A DNA stretch of 64,000 nucleotides. Source: Adiantum capillus-veneris. Its lineage: Eukaryota > Streptophyta > Polypodiopsida > Polypodiales > Pteridaceae. Location: the NCBI GenBank assembly GCA_014529385.2, contig CM043957.1:87208381-87272380 (forward strand), read 5' to 3'. Shown one piece after another: positions 32,257-43,745 of the stretch. Position 1 is the stretch's first letter. Each line of letters opens with the position of its first letter. The notes below the pieces were generated by a model that did not search any database, had not been told where the DNA came from, and worked only from the letters and a program-made list of their open reading frames with translations. The position numbers were made by a program, and so were the translations under genes.

Positions 32257-33544
32257 CTACCAAAATGAATTCTTGCGCTGCAAGAAAGTAAGACAAAATA
32301 GAATATACATGACCTTCTCTATTTTTTTGTGATACTTCAAAAAGTAGTATTTTGGACAATTAGGAGGATGGCCTATCAAATTATTATATCCCTCTGTTGA
32401 AGTTGCTTGCTGGGCTATGATCTCTTTTTTTTCTAATGCAAGAGCTACACTTTTGCTATTTGTCGCATGCAAAACATTGAACCTAAAATTATCAGTGAAC
32501 GGTTGGTATGCTGCAAACTCTTTCCTCATTTTTTTTGGTGGTTTTCTCGTGTGTGCCTTTCTCCTCGCGTCGTAGTTCTTTGTCACACCTATGTACCTCC
32601 TACCATTTTTTGTGCACGTTATCGAGTAGACTATGTAGTTGATTTCCTTGTCTATCGCTGCCTCTTTGATGCCGGCATCTCTGGTGATGTCTCCTCGTGT
32701 GTCTGAGTTGCCGGAGTACTCTCCTCCGTTTCGGTCTTTATGTCTGCGATGTATCCCTGCACTGCATAAGTAAATGTTAGTTGTGTTCTGATTTAGAATT
32801 GCAGATAGCTGTAAGTAGTTCTTATACGTAAGGAGTGGATGCAATGTTTACCTGTTGTTTTGTTTCTTTTTCTGAACGGGTCTGTTGTTTCTCCGAAGCG
32901 TTTGTTGAATAACTCTTGATCGAAGTGCCAAGTGAAATGCTCGTCTGTCAATATTGGTTCATTTTCTTCGAGTCCCATCTCGACCCTAATTTTGTTTAAT
33001 ATCATGTCACCGTTTTTCCTATCAAGGTCAAGGAGTTTGTCGAGCTCTATGTTGAAGCCAAAGTGCAGCATCTCGATAGCAAACAATGAAATGCCTTTTG
33101 TCTTTGTATGTAGCAATTGCAGAGCCTCTCCGTCAAGTAGTCTTCCCATTGTTTCGTCGTATTGCAACTCGAGTTTGTTGAGTATTTCTTCTGCAGTCCG
33201 GTTGCGAACCTGGCCTGTTTGTCACTGTTTTGCTTCGGTATCTGCTTCATTGAGTTGATGTAGCTGCGGAGGTGCGAGTAATGTGGTCGTGGTTTTATGT
33301 ATGAATGTGGATGCTCCCCTGCTAAATTTGTCATTCTCATTTGGCCGGAGGTAGGATAGTTTGATGAGCCGTCGTTGTTTGTTGCGGATGAAGTGCTTGT
33401 TGCGTTACTCTTGAACAGATCAAATAGCTGCAAGTGAGGACAAAGAATAAGCATTTTGTGTGAAGAGCTTTCTGTGCATTCAAGCATAATGTTGATCTTT
33501 AAGGAACATAGACTTTGGAATGTACAGACCTTGTTGGCTGCCAT
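32257..33544 (-). CDS. GIY-YIG nuclease-domain protein, three probable exons
   Basis: The minus-strand frame starts MAANK (33530-33544). A well-formed GT-AG intron (33529 to 33428), a long exon 2 (33427-32852), a second GT-AG intron (32851 to 32757) and exon 3 (32756-32257) follow. Exon 3 carries a GIY-YIG nuclease domain: YIVYSITCTKNGRRYIGVTK, then DARRKAHTR (catalytic Arg), ALEKKEIIAQ (probable catalytic Glu) and GYNNLIG (conserved Asn). The phase at the second splice joins correctly. Exon 2 contains one frameshift and a TGA (near 33220), so the copy may be decayed, while the exon 3 domain is open. Exon 2 is rich in Asn, Asp, Glu and Leu, and I recognise no family in it. It lies 127 bp downstream of the Helitron helicase on the same strand. 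GIY-YIG domains act in homing endonucleases, DNA repair and some retroelements; a role in Helitron movement is my inference. Confidence 0.7.
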
Positions 33545-33670
33545 GTTATAGTTGTTTTCTTAAAAACCTGTAACACATGACACAATATTAAGAAATGCAT
33601 CATACAATTTGCAAGCGAGGAGAAACTTTATATGAAATGGAGTTATACAATTTTATGTGACTGTACATAT

Positions 33671-34880
33671 TCAAGTATCTGAAAGCAAATCTCTCATAGG
33701 CTCAAACATGTCTGGTGTAGGAAGCTCTAGGATCCTTACGTGTCTTCTTTTGGTGACTCGCGAGAACATGACATACGCAAGGCCTGGCACGAAAACTTGT
33801 TTGATGTTGAGTATGGCCTTGTTGCACCCTGCGATTTGTGACCCGTTATTGCATATGCTAGTATCAAAGGGAATGTATATTTGTGGTAATATTTGAAGTT
33901 GAATGCTCTAGTGGAGTGTTTTGTACGCCGAATGGTGATTCTGGTATTTGTGTTGTCTATGAGCACAGTGATCGCGTCTACCAGACCGATGCAATCATGG
34001 GATATATCCTTGACCCTACATGTAGCACCATTTGCAGCACCAATTTCCAAGTCTAGGTTTAAGGTGATCATACACTTTGCACCAACATCGACGTTGCGTA
34101 TTTCATTGAAAGAGGTGTCGTTGACCCAACTTTCAAAGAGTGGCTCGTTGTTCGCGTTTGTTTTTAACACTATTCGGACTATCTGCTCGTTTGCAAAACT
34201 CCTTTGCAATATGATGTCATTGTATCTCCGAGCGTCGTCGCGATGTGTGCAAATGATTGTGGTGTCTTCGTCCATAGTTTCCAATAGTTCTTGTTCATTT
34301 ATGATGCACTCTGAAAGCGTGCTTGTTATCTCTTGTTCGGTTGACTCTCTTTGTCTAATTGTATGCAGAAAGTTGAGGAATATCGGGTCCGCTGCGTGTC
34401 GAACTGAGAATGTCATCTTGTGGTCTATGCCATGCTTGAAGTGTGCCGATTGTGTAATTGTACATACATGGCAAAAAGGTCCAGGGTGCTTACAGACGGG
34501 CGGTAGCTGTGCGAAGTCTTCAAAGAGAAGCACCAATTTATTGCAGAATGGATCATGAATTGATACGTTTGTGACATTGACAAGTTGGCAAACGACCATG
34601 TTGAATGTTGTTCTTGTGAGCATTGATATCTCGTCCATTATGATAACATCAGCCTCTTTGATGAATGTGAATCTTTCGTCCCTTGGATTTATTGATTCCG
34701 AGTAGTGTTTATTCGAGCCCGCCGTTATCTTAAATTGATAGTGCATTGTTTTTGCGACACTGTTTAGCCGAGATGTAGCTGCGCCAGTTGACGCTGTCAA
34801 TATGACTGTCCTGTTTTGTTGTACGAACCTGGTCGTCATGTATTTGATGAGGAATCACTTTCCGGATCATGGGACTCCCG
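33671..34880 (-). pseudogene. PIF1-type helicase of the Helitron
   Basis: The Walker A region near 34850-34875 reads ITGVP, then a stop, SGK, another stop and FLIKYM; two TGA codons break it. The rest is open: TASTGAATSRLNSVAKTMH, DVIIMDEISMLTR (Walker B), FEDFAQLPPV, RHAADPIF and ITGHKSQGA. A one-base shift near 33815 is followed by VPGLAYVMFSRVTKR, the last helicase motif. PIF1-family helicases unwind the strand peeled off by Rep during rolling-circle transposition. Confidence 0.88.
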
Positions 34881-35519
34881 TGATAATGTGGAGGCCGGAT
34901 GTTTTGGTGGCTGTCTTCGAATATCTTGTGTTTTTCAGGAGTGAGTGCTGCATTATGGACATTGGCGAACTCCTTTAGAAGCTGTAGCATGGTATGCCTA
35001 CTAGCTTCCTTGGTATCATTTATCTCTGCATGGCTGGAATGAATCGGATTCTCGCGGTTCAGGAAGAGCTTCTGGTGGATCAGGTTCACAATGTGCCCCG
35101 TGTTCTCGTTTAAAAGCATGTTTCGTTGTGTGTACTCGTTGATGTACATCTCGAGGTCCTCCTCGTCTCTTATTAACTGTCGGATTTTGCACTCTGTAAA
35201 GTAACAAGACATTGGGTTTTGTTGTGAGATGAGATCGCACTCGGTTCTAAATGTTACTTTTTTGTAGCAATATGTTGAAGAAGAAGCCCTCCGGTTGGTG
35301 GCCAGGGTGGTATTCGGTGAATCGTACGAGCCGGTGATTTTCTACTACCAAGTTGTTGTAGGCATCGTGCATCTGGCTCTTCTAAGATCCTGTGGTGTTT
35401 TTCTCGATCTTGAAATGTTTGTGGTACATGCAGAACGTGTAATGCTCTAGCTGCAGTGGCCTTGCACAGTACAAGTCGACTGGGTGCATAACGATCGTTT
35501 GGCTCTGTGATAACAATCT
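34881..35519 (-). pseudogene. Helitron Rep-helicase linker
   Basis: Frames such as 34730-35212 and the region 35230-35510 read sequence typical of the stretch between Rep and helicase: RPLQLEHYTFCMYHKHFKIE, NHRLVRFTEYHPGHQPEGFF and RDEEDLEMYINEYTQRNMLL. At least three stops or shifts interrupt it. Confidence 0.7.
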
Positions 35520-36923
35520 TTATCTTAGTGAAGGTGGCGATGAGTCGATATATTCCACGGCTTCACTTCTTGTGATGATCGGAATTTGCACGCAATTTAG
35601 TGCTGCCTCTGTTGCTGAAATCGGCTTGGACATTATCGATGCTGCAATTACGCGGAGCTTGACCTTGTCTAATTCATTGAGGGCGAGCCTTGCTGCATTC
35701 TCCTCTAAAAGGTTGAGTGGACCCATTGGCTCTGTCTTCATTGCGTACTTTAGCAGGTAGTGAGATATAGATGAGTTGGTCACATTTTGGATGTTCATGT
35801 GCGCTCCCCACAACAACAAGATTGTCGGGTGGTAGGGAACTACGTTACGGTGTTCATGTCCGGGACGATAGTACAACCACCTTGATGTTTGTGGGTCCAT
35901 TATGGGTTTGGTTGATAGTTGAGGACTGAATGGAAAGCCGTATTTGCATGCAGAGTGTTGGCCCATTACCCTGCAGGTGGACTTGCATTTGTGAATTTGT
36001 TTTCTTGTGATGAGGTGATGTAAATGGTTTGAGAAATTCAAAGGAGGCTGTTGTGGGTCAGGTATGTATGCCGCTATTTCATCTACTACTGACTCAATGT
36101 CGCCACGGAAAACCCACAAAATCAGATGAGCATGCAGTGATCCTCGATTTTGTATCTCGTACATTAAAAGATGATGCTCAATTTCGCCTAGGACTTTGCT
36201 CCCCCCAAAAATGTGGTTGTTCAAGAAGATGTGCAGACGCTCGTGGAACAATACGGCACACTCGACAGGACAATCTTTCCATGCGTAGCTTCCATTGGAT
36301 AAATGGGCGATATTTTCGATTACTATAATTTCGTTCCACCTGCTTTCTGTGACTTCGTCTACTGTAAATGTGAGAAACAGATCGAGTAGGCCCCACAAGT
36401 CAACCATTGCGACAAGATCTTTGAGGTTCTTTTGATGCCATGATGGAGTGTCGGGCATTGTTGACGGAAGCTTGTATCTTATAATGTTTCTTACTGTATC
36501 TTGGTTGGATGCATTCTTGTGCTTCCTCTTATACGCGTCTATGTCATGCTGCAAAATTGTCGTGTTTGTAGAATTGGAAATCATGATTGCTCTCCTGAGT
36601 TGGTACATGATGAGTACGTATGGCTTGTACAAGGTATACACGGAGAACAACGTGCTGATCCTCATCCTGATGTAGTCATTGAATCGGGTGTCTCCTTCGT
36701 CGTTTCCGTGCCCGAACGGGAATAAAAAAGGGAACACAGCTTTTTCTATTGTCACGTCTTTGGCCTCTGAGTGGCTAGCAGGCATCCCATTGTACCTGAA
36801 GATAGTCGTCCGCTCAATCAGGCCTGAGCCCTCACGGAGCTTTACTGAGCCAAAGTCGTGAGAGTCTGTTCTACTATAGGCCCTTCTTCTTGAGGTGGCG
36901 TACGTGTTTTCAAGAATTCCCAT
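35520..36923 (-). pseudogene. Helitron Rep nuclease domain
   Basis: An open 467-residue frame. It includes the Helitron-like N-terminal region (FPFLFPFGHGN, FNDYIRMRIS) and the HUH nuclease motif in QNRGSLHAHLILW, where the His-Ala-His pair binds metal. The catalytic tyrosine motif reads SHYLLKYAMK with two Tyr spaced as YX3Y. Other conserved stretches are CRVMGQHSACKYGFPF and the Arg-rich YYRPGHEHRNVVPYHP. The frame runs into a stop at 35520. Rep nicks and joins the element ends; this domain is the best-preserved part of the element. Confidence 0.92.
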
Positions 36924-37678
36924 CTCACATTACACTTATGCTTCCTCCATCAATGCAAAAGGCTCTGTTTCTGAGTGGCTTGTTATGATTGATGTAACAA
37001 CGTCCGGTGTCAACACACACAAAGTGGTTTTTGGTTGGGGTTGCTCTGCCACAGTCTTATACATCTTGATACTGGATTATGGAGTAAGTTGTAGACCAAA
37101 ATGTCTGATAAGCGCGAGGACGCGAGCTGCTTTGACAGCTGCTGCATATTTGCTGCTTTTGTCCAACAGATCAGAGGGTCATCAATCAAGGATATTTTTT
37201 CAAGTGCGCCGTATGCTACAGCGTTTTCAGAGCTTATGACGTTTAAAGAAATGTCAATTATACTGAGGAGCTGAGTGTGAAGCTAGTTGGATTCAGGGAT
37301 ACGTCGAACATAGTCCGGTAGCAGTACTACTATGCTTTTTCTCCTGACGTATCTGTCGCAGCTGGAGCAACATGACCAATGTATCGATACTCCTACCTTC
37401 TCGGCAGCGTCCAGGAATGTCATGCTAGCTAGACTAACATGGGCATTGTCTAGTATTCTCTGTCCGAGGCGAGATTTTGAGAATGTGGAAGTTTCGCAAC
37501 CGGTGCAAATTGTAAAGTTTTTGGATATAGCAATGCATTGATCTTGCCAACGTCGAGAAAGAATGTCGATTCCAGTCCACGAACTTGCAGTTGCAGCCAG
37601 TCTCTCTTTCCGCTTTGTTCTTGTTCGTTGTTTTGCTACTTGCCTCTTTCTTTTCTGAGTGAGTTTGTCCATCACCAT
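36924..37678 (-). pseudogene. Helitron N-terminal zinc-binding region
   Basis: Frame 37283-37678 begins with a strongly basic stretch (KRKRQVAKQRTRTKRKER). It contains paired cysteines (ICTGC, CCSSC), then RYVRRKSIVVLLPDYVRRIP. The following 360 bp read coherent but broken sequence in two frames. This fits the Cys-rich start of Helitron proteins, though I could not place individual zinc ligands. Confidence 0.6.
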
Positions 37679-39074
37679 GCTTGGGATCTGAAAGCATTAA
37701 TTACAATATGAAACATTCTATCAAGTAGATATTCTTAATTGTGGTTTGGTTTTTCAATGATGTAGGAAATGCAGTACGTGCTCGCATGCCAGTGCTCATT
37801 AAAGAAAAGAAAATACCATACGCAAGTATGGTGGGGAGGTGGCACCATCCTCACCCAAGTTTTATAAACCATAGGGAATGTGCCATTCCCCGGTCACCTT
37901 TTTTCACCTCTAGTGTTGGAGGGACACCAATGCTTCTCCTCCAGTGTTGGAGGGATACCTTTACATCATTTGGAGTTTGTATATTTATGTGTGTTGCATT
38001 AGTTTTTATATAAAATAAAGCAGATAGCATTAGGGCAGTTGGTCGATGGGTTCCCCTCATTGAAGAGGGCTCTTCACCGAGCGGGAGAACGTGATTGCGC
38101 ATGAGAATAGCCAGAGAGCAGATCACTATATTGACAGGACGATGTAATGAAAAGGGAGGCAGAATTTTCAATGGTTTCTGCATGAACCATATTGTGAGAA
38201 TGCAAGTTTCGGTGAGTGCTAGCCTGCGTTTCGTTCGAGTTGTTTCGTTTGGTGAGTGGCTTGGGCTATGTCCATGGCCAATGAATGCGAAGTTCAATGT
38301 GACGAATGAATTATCTGGTGAGTGATAATGCTCGTGCTTATTGTGGTTGAAAGATATGGGCTAAGAAGGAATCACAGCCCGCAAGGCAGCGAGGCGACGT
38401 ATACCTTAAGAATGCGAAAACGGTAGTCGAGCAACTTCATCTGGCTGGTTGCTTGGACTGGCTTTATACCAACAGATGACTATGCATATGTGCATGTGTG
38501 TGGCAATGGACACAATACGACAGTGTTTTAGGATGAGGTGTATTGTTTTTGGGATGAGGTAGGTGCACTCGATGAGGACACGATATCTCTAACAACCCTT
38601 CCATTCAGCCGCATACCTTCTCGGTTAGGTGCATGTTTATGCCTGGCATACTTTGCACTCCCAAAACCCGCAAGTACTGACATTTTCGAACACACTCGGC
38701 CCACACTTTGTCATACCCCTGCGTATCGCCCGGCTCTTTACCCCGAATATCACATGTCCATGCCGTCCGGACCATCAGGGAGGTCGTTCGATGTATCACA
38801 GAACGGCTCGAGTAAAGGAACATGCAGCCCTCTGATTGCATCGTATTTGGCGGCTCATGCTGCCCCTAGCTTGGCTTAGCTCATCTCCCACCAATGGGTA
38901 TCTTGTCGAGGATACGATGGCCGAGAACTGGCCAACTGTGCTATCCTCAGCCCCACACTTGTGCATCCATAACAGGACCTGCATGCTCTTGCTCATTGGA
39001 TCCTTATGGTGACCACTGCCGGAGGGGCCGCCTTAAGCCGTTTCGGCTTAGCGCATAAACCATAAGAGGACTCA
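37679..39074. other. Unassigned sequence
   Basis: No family is recognised. A short direct repeat (GTGTTGGAGGGA) occurs at 37914 and 37952. Frames at 38538-38879 (plus) and 37851-38297 (minus) overlap on opposite strands and have no known motif. Part of this may hold the Helitron 5' end. Confidence 0.35.
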
Positions 39075-39184
39075 AAATACCTTCCCTCTAGAGTCTTCGT
39101 AGTATTAACACCATGCATCTGCCATCTAGAAATACCTTTCCTCTAGAGTCTTCGTAGTACCAACACCATGCATCTGCCATCTAG
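39075..39184. repeat. Two tandem copies of a 55-bp unit
   Basis: The units start at 39075 and 39130 and contain CCTCTAGAGTCTTCGTAGTA. A third start is seen at 39185 and lasts only a few bases. The two copies differ at about three bases. Confidence 0.92.
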
Positions 39185-39359
39185 AAATACTCTCGTCATC
39201 TGCGCTTCGAGCAACATGCCCCAGTTGACCTGTATCCCACAGCCCCAATGATTTTATTTCGGTAGCCTTCATTAAATTGCTCACCTAAATCCCCCTTTTT
39301 GTTTGACGAAGTCAAGCGGGCTAATCTGAACTCGACTTAGAAGCTAGGCAAGCTATCAT

Positions 39360-40063
39360 CCCAATCTATGAGCACCCATGCGACTAGATCTGGGTTTTCC
39401 CCTTGTACAAGCAACTGAGTAACCTGCTCAAAAAATTAGCATCATGATGATCATAGAGCACTCACTTCTCTGGTTTTCCCCCCCTTTGTGCAAACGGCTG
39501 GGTTTTTTCCCGTTGCAAAAGTGGCTGAATAACCCGCTCAAACTTCAACATTAGATGCGCTAACATCTCTATTCTTTTCCTTTGCGCAAGTGACTAAGCA
39601 ATCTGCTCAAAAAGTAGCACCACCATCTGCAGTCCGCTAAAAAGCAAACTGCTTGAAGCAACCATCTTTGTTGCCCCCTGGTGGAATCTGAGCAACCTGC
39701 TGTTGAAGCATATGAGTGCTCCCAGATCAGCACCGTATGAATGATTCTGAGCTTCCCGAGCCTAATATTGAAACCTTTAAACAACCTGCTCCAAGATCAT
39801 CACCACCATGAAGATCTAGTACCTACTCCAAGATTAGCACGATGTTCTACAGTTTGATAAAAGGAAACGATCCTTTCAGGTTGAGGTTGCACATGGTGGT
39901 GTGTGGTTGTGTGTGTGTTTGTGGGGTTGTGTGTTCATGAACATACACACATTCACACAGTGGCACCCATGTCTCTAAAGTTGGGGCTTCTTGCTACTTT
40001 ATGATGCATTCTCGCAAATCAGTAATACACTGGCTCGCACATAAACAAGCAGAGTGCTAGCTG
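39360..40063. repeat. Degenerate tandem repeat, left part
   Basis: Imperfect units contain CAAG, CTGAGCAACCTGCTC and then AGCA(C/T)CA..AT. Examples are near 39405, 39520, 39585, 39685 and 39785. The same motif continues at 43938-44245, on the other side of the Copia insertion. The last 200 bp before 40059 contain GT-rich simple sequence. Confidence 0.6.
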
Positions 40064-40252
40064 TGAAGGGGATCGGGGAGCACCACAAACGGAGAGTGAG
40101 AGAGAGAGAGAAGGAGACACACACGATGTGGGTGGGGAGACTCTAAAGAGTGAGCAGCCCCCTATACACTTATGCTATGTATAAGGTATACAAGTCAGTG
40201 GACGCCCAGACTCTGGGCGGCCGGGCAAGGCACAGGCGCCTATACCCCAACA
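40064..40252 (-). repeat. 3' LTR of the third Copia derivative
   Basis: 189 bp, ends TG and CA. It is almost identical to the copy at 43746-43932, which suggests recent insertion. Confidence 0.95.
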
Positions 40253-40305
40253 ACCTCCCACTTAAAGGCGACTGTGCCTTTAAGCAAGGGAATCTAGTCT
40301 AAAGA

Positions 40306-40557
40306 CTACAAAAGGTGAGAGAAAACCGCTCTCAACCGATGCCCACTGGCAGGCTGTGATCGTGTGCATCCGGTTGCTCCCGTGTAAGTCCATACACCAC
40401 CAGACGTACCGCACACGTACTGCAAGTATGTACGCAATACCTGCATATCTCCCTCGTGCACTATGCCATCATCAGTCAACAAACGACTGACAACCCAAAC
40501 TGCAAATACTCCCACTGCAGCTGCGATATCCGGTCTCAAGATCAACATCTCATACAT
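40306..40557 (-). pseudogene. Copia RT C-terminal remnant
   Basis: The frame reads MYEMLILRPDIAAAVGVFAVWVVSRLL and MQVLRTYLQYVCGTSGG, corresponding to RPDIAFAVGVVSRYM and LRYLKGT of Copia RT. No catalytic motif and no RNase H follow; the sequence runs to the polypurine tract. Confidence 0.78.
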
Positions 40558-40764
40558 GAGACCACCGAATGCCGATGCAATGCTAGCGGGCCCTGCTAGC
40601 TCTACGGATCATGCATCAACATATATATCCCTGGCAATAGGCATCTCTGACTGACAAGGCGTGTCAGCCACATGCATCTCCTGACTGTCCGCAAAAGACG
40701 CATCACCCTGTCGTGCAACCTCAGAGCAAACCAGCTGCTCTAGGTGTATGCTGGAAGACATATC

Positions 40765-41572
40765 CTACACAACTATATCCCCATGCTCACTGTCGAGCAT
40801 AGAAAGGAATGACTGCATAATCGCTGACATCTCAGCCTCCTCTGCAATCATCCATTGCAAACATGACCACTCAATCTGCTGTGACTCACTAGAGCTCTCA
40901 TGCTCTAACTCCGTATGCATAGACTCTTGCACAACGTCCTCCTGTCGTGACTCACTAGAGCAAGACCGCTCTACCTGTCTATCCTGCATAGAAGTATCTC
41001 GCACAATTGACTCTCTGCTTTGCTTAGTCACTAGCAAAGCATGCATGTCTGACTCTGTCACCTCTCTGTGTGACTGCTCAAGTCGTGCCCCAATTGTGTG
41101 CACAACGAGCTCACTACTCTGCACTCCATGCAAAGTACCCTGCAACCCATGAGCAAAAGAGACTCGCCTGCTCTCTTGCTCTCTACCTGGCTGCATGATC
41201 ACAGAGACAACACCGTCTCTCCCGTGATCCACATGCAACGGGTAACCTGTACCACTCTTGGCACCTCTCGCAATCACTAGCGAACCCAAACGCATCGCAA
41301 AAGATCGCTCAAGCAGCGATACTCGACATCCACTATCCCATAACTGTCTGACTGAGATCAAATCCTGTCTCAAATCTGGCACATAACGCACATGACGTAG
41401 GGTAAATCTCATACCACTGGGCAAGGACAAACATACGTCTCCTGCACCCTCAATGTCATACACAACACCATCAGCCATGTGCACACAACCAAGTCTCCCA
41501 CTAGAAAACGTGCTAAACCACTCACGATGCGACGTGACATGGAAAGTAGCATCTCAATCTAGTAACCAATAT
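40765..41572 (-). pseudogene. Protease-like region fused to a Glu/Ser-rich tail
   Basis: The upstream part (about 41490-41572) reads WLLD, a stop, DATFHVTSHREWF, the Copia protease active-site region with a TAG at 41554-41556 in place of the Ser or Thr. The frame 40765-41484 continues with the pre-integrase signature (LRHVRYVPDLRQDLISVRQL, SLVIARGAKSGTGYPLHV). After about residue 105 it passes into about 120 residues rich in Ser, Glu, Gln and Met, with repeats such as SCSSESRQ and ESSSESQQ. This tail has no counterpart in the integrase I would expect there. Confidence 0.75.
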
Positions 41573-42180
41573 GAAGACAATGTGCAATCCGATATGCAAT
41601 CCGTAGACATAAGATCGTCTGAAGACAAGCTAGATGTAAATGTGACATCGCCGTCACAAGCATACTTAGTAACCACCGTACTGATCTCACTAGCATCTGT
41701 CATGCCCAAATCTGCATCACGCATCTGTCGCCTTCGTTGTCTCAAACGCCTGAAACATCGACGCCTAATGTGCCCTCTATGTCCACAATGCCAACATGTC
41801 AAGTCTCTATGCCGTCGAGACTTGCGTGTGGGACCAATCTCTCCCATGGACATAGAAGTGGGACTAGACTCCCCTGTAGACATGGATGTCGCGTACATAG
41901 CATGTAAACTCTGCCATAAAGCATGAGTTGTAGTCTCCCTCGAGACCTGCCAGTCAACAGACTCAACCAGATGCAAACGAATCGTAGACATTGCTAACTC
42001 ATCAAGATCCTGCCAATCATCATCACGCATAGACTTGGGCTTCACCGATAAACCATGCAAGGGTTTATCCTACCCCAAATCCGCCAATGCAACAAGCATA
42101 TGCTCCTTCCAAGCAACAAAATCTGCACCATCAAACTGTGTCAGACCATAACGCTGGAAGTCAAATGAAAAATCAGCCAT
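41573..42180 (-). pseudogene. Gag of the third Copia derivative, shortened
   Basis: Gag starts at 42180 with MADFSFDFQRYGLTQFDGAD and WKEHMLVALADLG, is broken by a TAG near 42071, and continues with DDDWQDLDELAMSTIRLHL, AWQSLH-like sequence (ALWQSLHAMY) and a zinc knuckle CWHCGHRGHIRRRC. The usual UBN2 capsid middle is missing between ALWQSLHAMY and the knuckle. The frame ends at 41554. Confidence 0.85.
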
Positions 42181-43745
42181 AATGCTCGCAAAAGAGCAAC
42201 CAACAATGAGTAGCAAATGTCAACCAAATTAGGCCTAAACTGGCTCGAATTGCATCAACAAAAGTCTGCAAATATGGCAGCAAATCAGCCCCAAAATAGC
42301 CCCAAAATTCAGCTCTTAAACAGCTGCATAAACAAGTCACAAACGTGTCCCAGATCAGCCTACAACTGAGCCATACATGGACACCTGCAAAGAGGAAACA
42401 ATGGCTGAAAATTCAGCGCCCAAATAAGCCCTCAAACCTGCTTGTAAACTTGTAAACCTGTAAAACCTGCTGAAAAACCTCAAGCCATTAGTGCTCGAAT
42501 CCGGCTACCTAGCTCGTAGCCACACAAGCATACATCACAATACTCACTCCTGTGAGTGTGCCAAGATAACTGTACGCCTGTCAAACCCGTGAGCTAATCA
42601 CCAAGCCCACAATGTGCGGTATCGATGCATACACACGCACAAATCTCCCACCTGCAGAGAACACCGCACGCAAATGCTGAGTGCAACCCGCAATCTCTAC
42701 CTAGATCACATAAATGATACGCATAAAACTCCTGGGAAAATTTTGCCAGAGTTTTGACGCACAATGGCTATCAACACAAAATAACCATTGTCTTGCAAGC
42801 TCAATACAATGAGCAATCAATGCGCATCAAACTACACTCAATATACATGCATAAGCTCTGCAAACCTGTGTTCAACAAATGCTCACAAAGAGTACCACAG
42901 GTGATCATACATGTCATCCATAACCAACCTCTGCACTTGCTCACAAGATCTATTGCTCACCGCATAAGCATACATAGAGCATTACCCGCTCAAACACCAT
43001 GTATGCAAGCCACAACACTGCAGAAGAACCACTCAACTGCAACTGGCAACACCTGTGGGAGTACTAGACTCAACCTGTACCTGGGAGTCAAACCCAATCT
43101 TGTAACACCTCATATGTGCCTGCTACCTGCAGTGTACACGGGTAAGCTGTCTGCAGCAAAGAAAACAACAGAGCCCAAAATTGTCATGAAAAACAGTCTC
43201 TGTGTTTTTAATTTCAGACTCACCTGCACTCCGAATCAGAAAACAATTCCTTCTACAAAGTCGTAGAGCTCAAAGCCAGCTCCGTTTTGAACCAAAAAGT
43301 TTTGGAATCGGAGCTTTGTAGCTCAAGTTATGAGCAAAACAGTAGACTGCTGTCAAACTACCAAAAACAGAACGACTTTCTTCTGTGCTTCTTTGAGCTC
43401 ATAGAAAGGCTCAAACTCACTTTCCACCTCGATGCGTGAGCTGAATGCATCAATCTCACAATGCTTCCATGTCTATGGAAGCTCCAAGCTCCAACTTGTC
43501 ACCGATGTAGCCGTTGCAAAGCTTGCCCGAAGAGGGAAAATGATGTACACTGTGGGTTGATCTGTAGAGGAACTCTGACCTGTGAGCACTAGGAATCTCA
43601 TGAGAGCTCTCCTGCAAGCCTCTGTATGGCTGTCCACAAACCTCCTCTATTTCTTTGCTCAGATCTGTGACCTCTCCGCCATAGCTGACGAGTTCATCGC
43701 GAAGCCGTCCATCTACGCTCTCACACCTGTCGCTCTGATACCAAT
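42181..43745 (-). other. Leader of the third Copia derivative
   Basis: About 1.5 kb between primer site (43733-43744, complement) and gag. No conserved protein is recognised; the frame at 42754-43266 on the plus strand is without family features. Confidence 0.75.

Larger units (their letters stand above)
33671..37678 (-). mobile_element. Helitron Rep/helicase region, decayed
   Basis: A minus-strand stretch of about 4 kb holds the parts of a Helitron RepHel protein in the right order: N-terminal zinc-binding region (37283-37678), Rep nuclease (35520-36923), linker (34880-35519) and PIF1-family helicase (33671-34880). Stops and frameshifts are scattered throughout, so the protein cannot be made now. 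The element's termini were not identified with confidence; a 5' TC end should lie to the right of 37678 and a hairpin-CTRR end to the left of 32257. Confidence 0.85.

Noticed and set aside
32257-32844. GIY-YIG domain as part of a Penelope-like retroelement
   Set aside because: No Penelope RT is found nearby; the surrounding genes on the same strand are Helitron Rep and helicase.
38538-38879. 113-residue plus-strand frame as a gene
   Set aside because: No motif or recognisable family, and overlapping frames on the other strand are as long.
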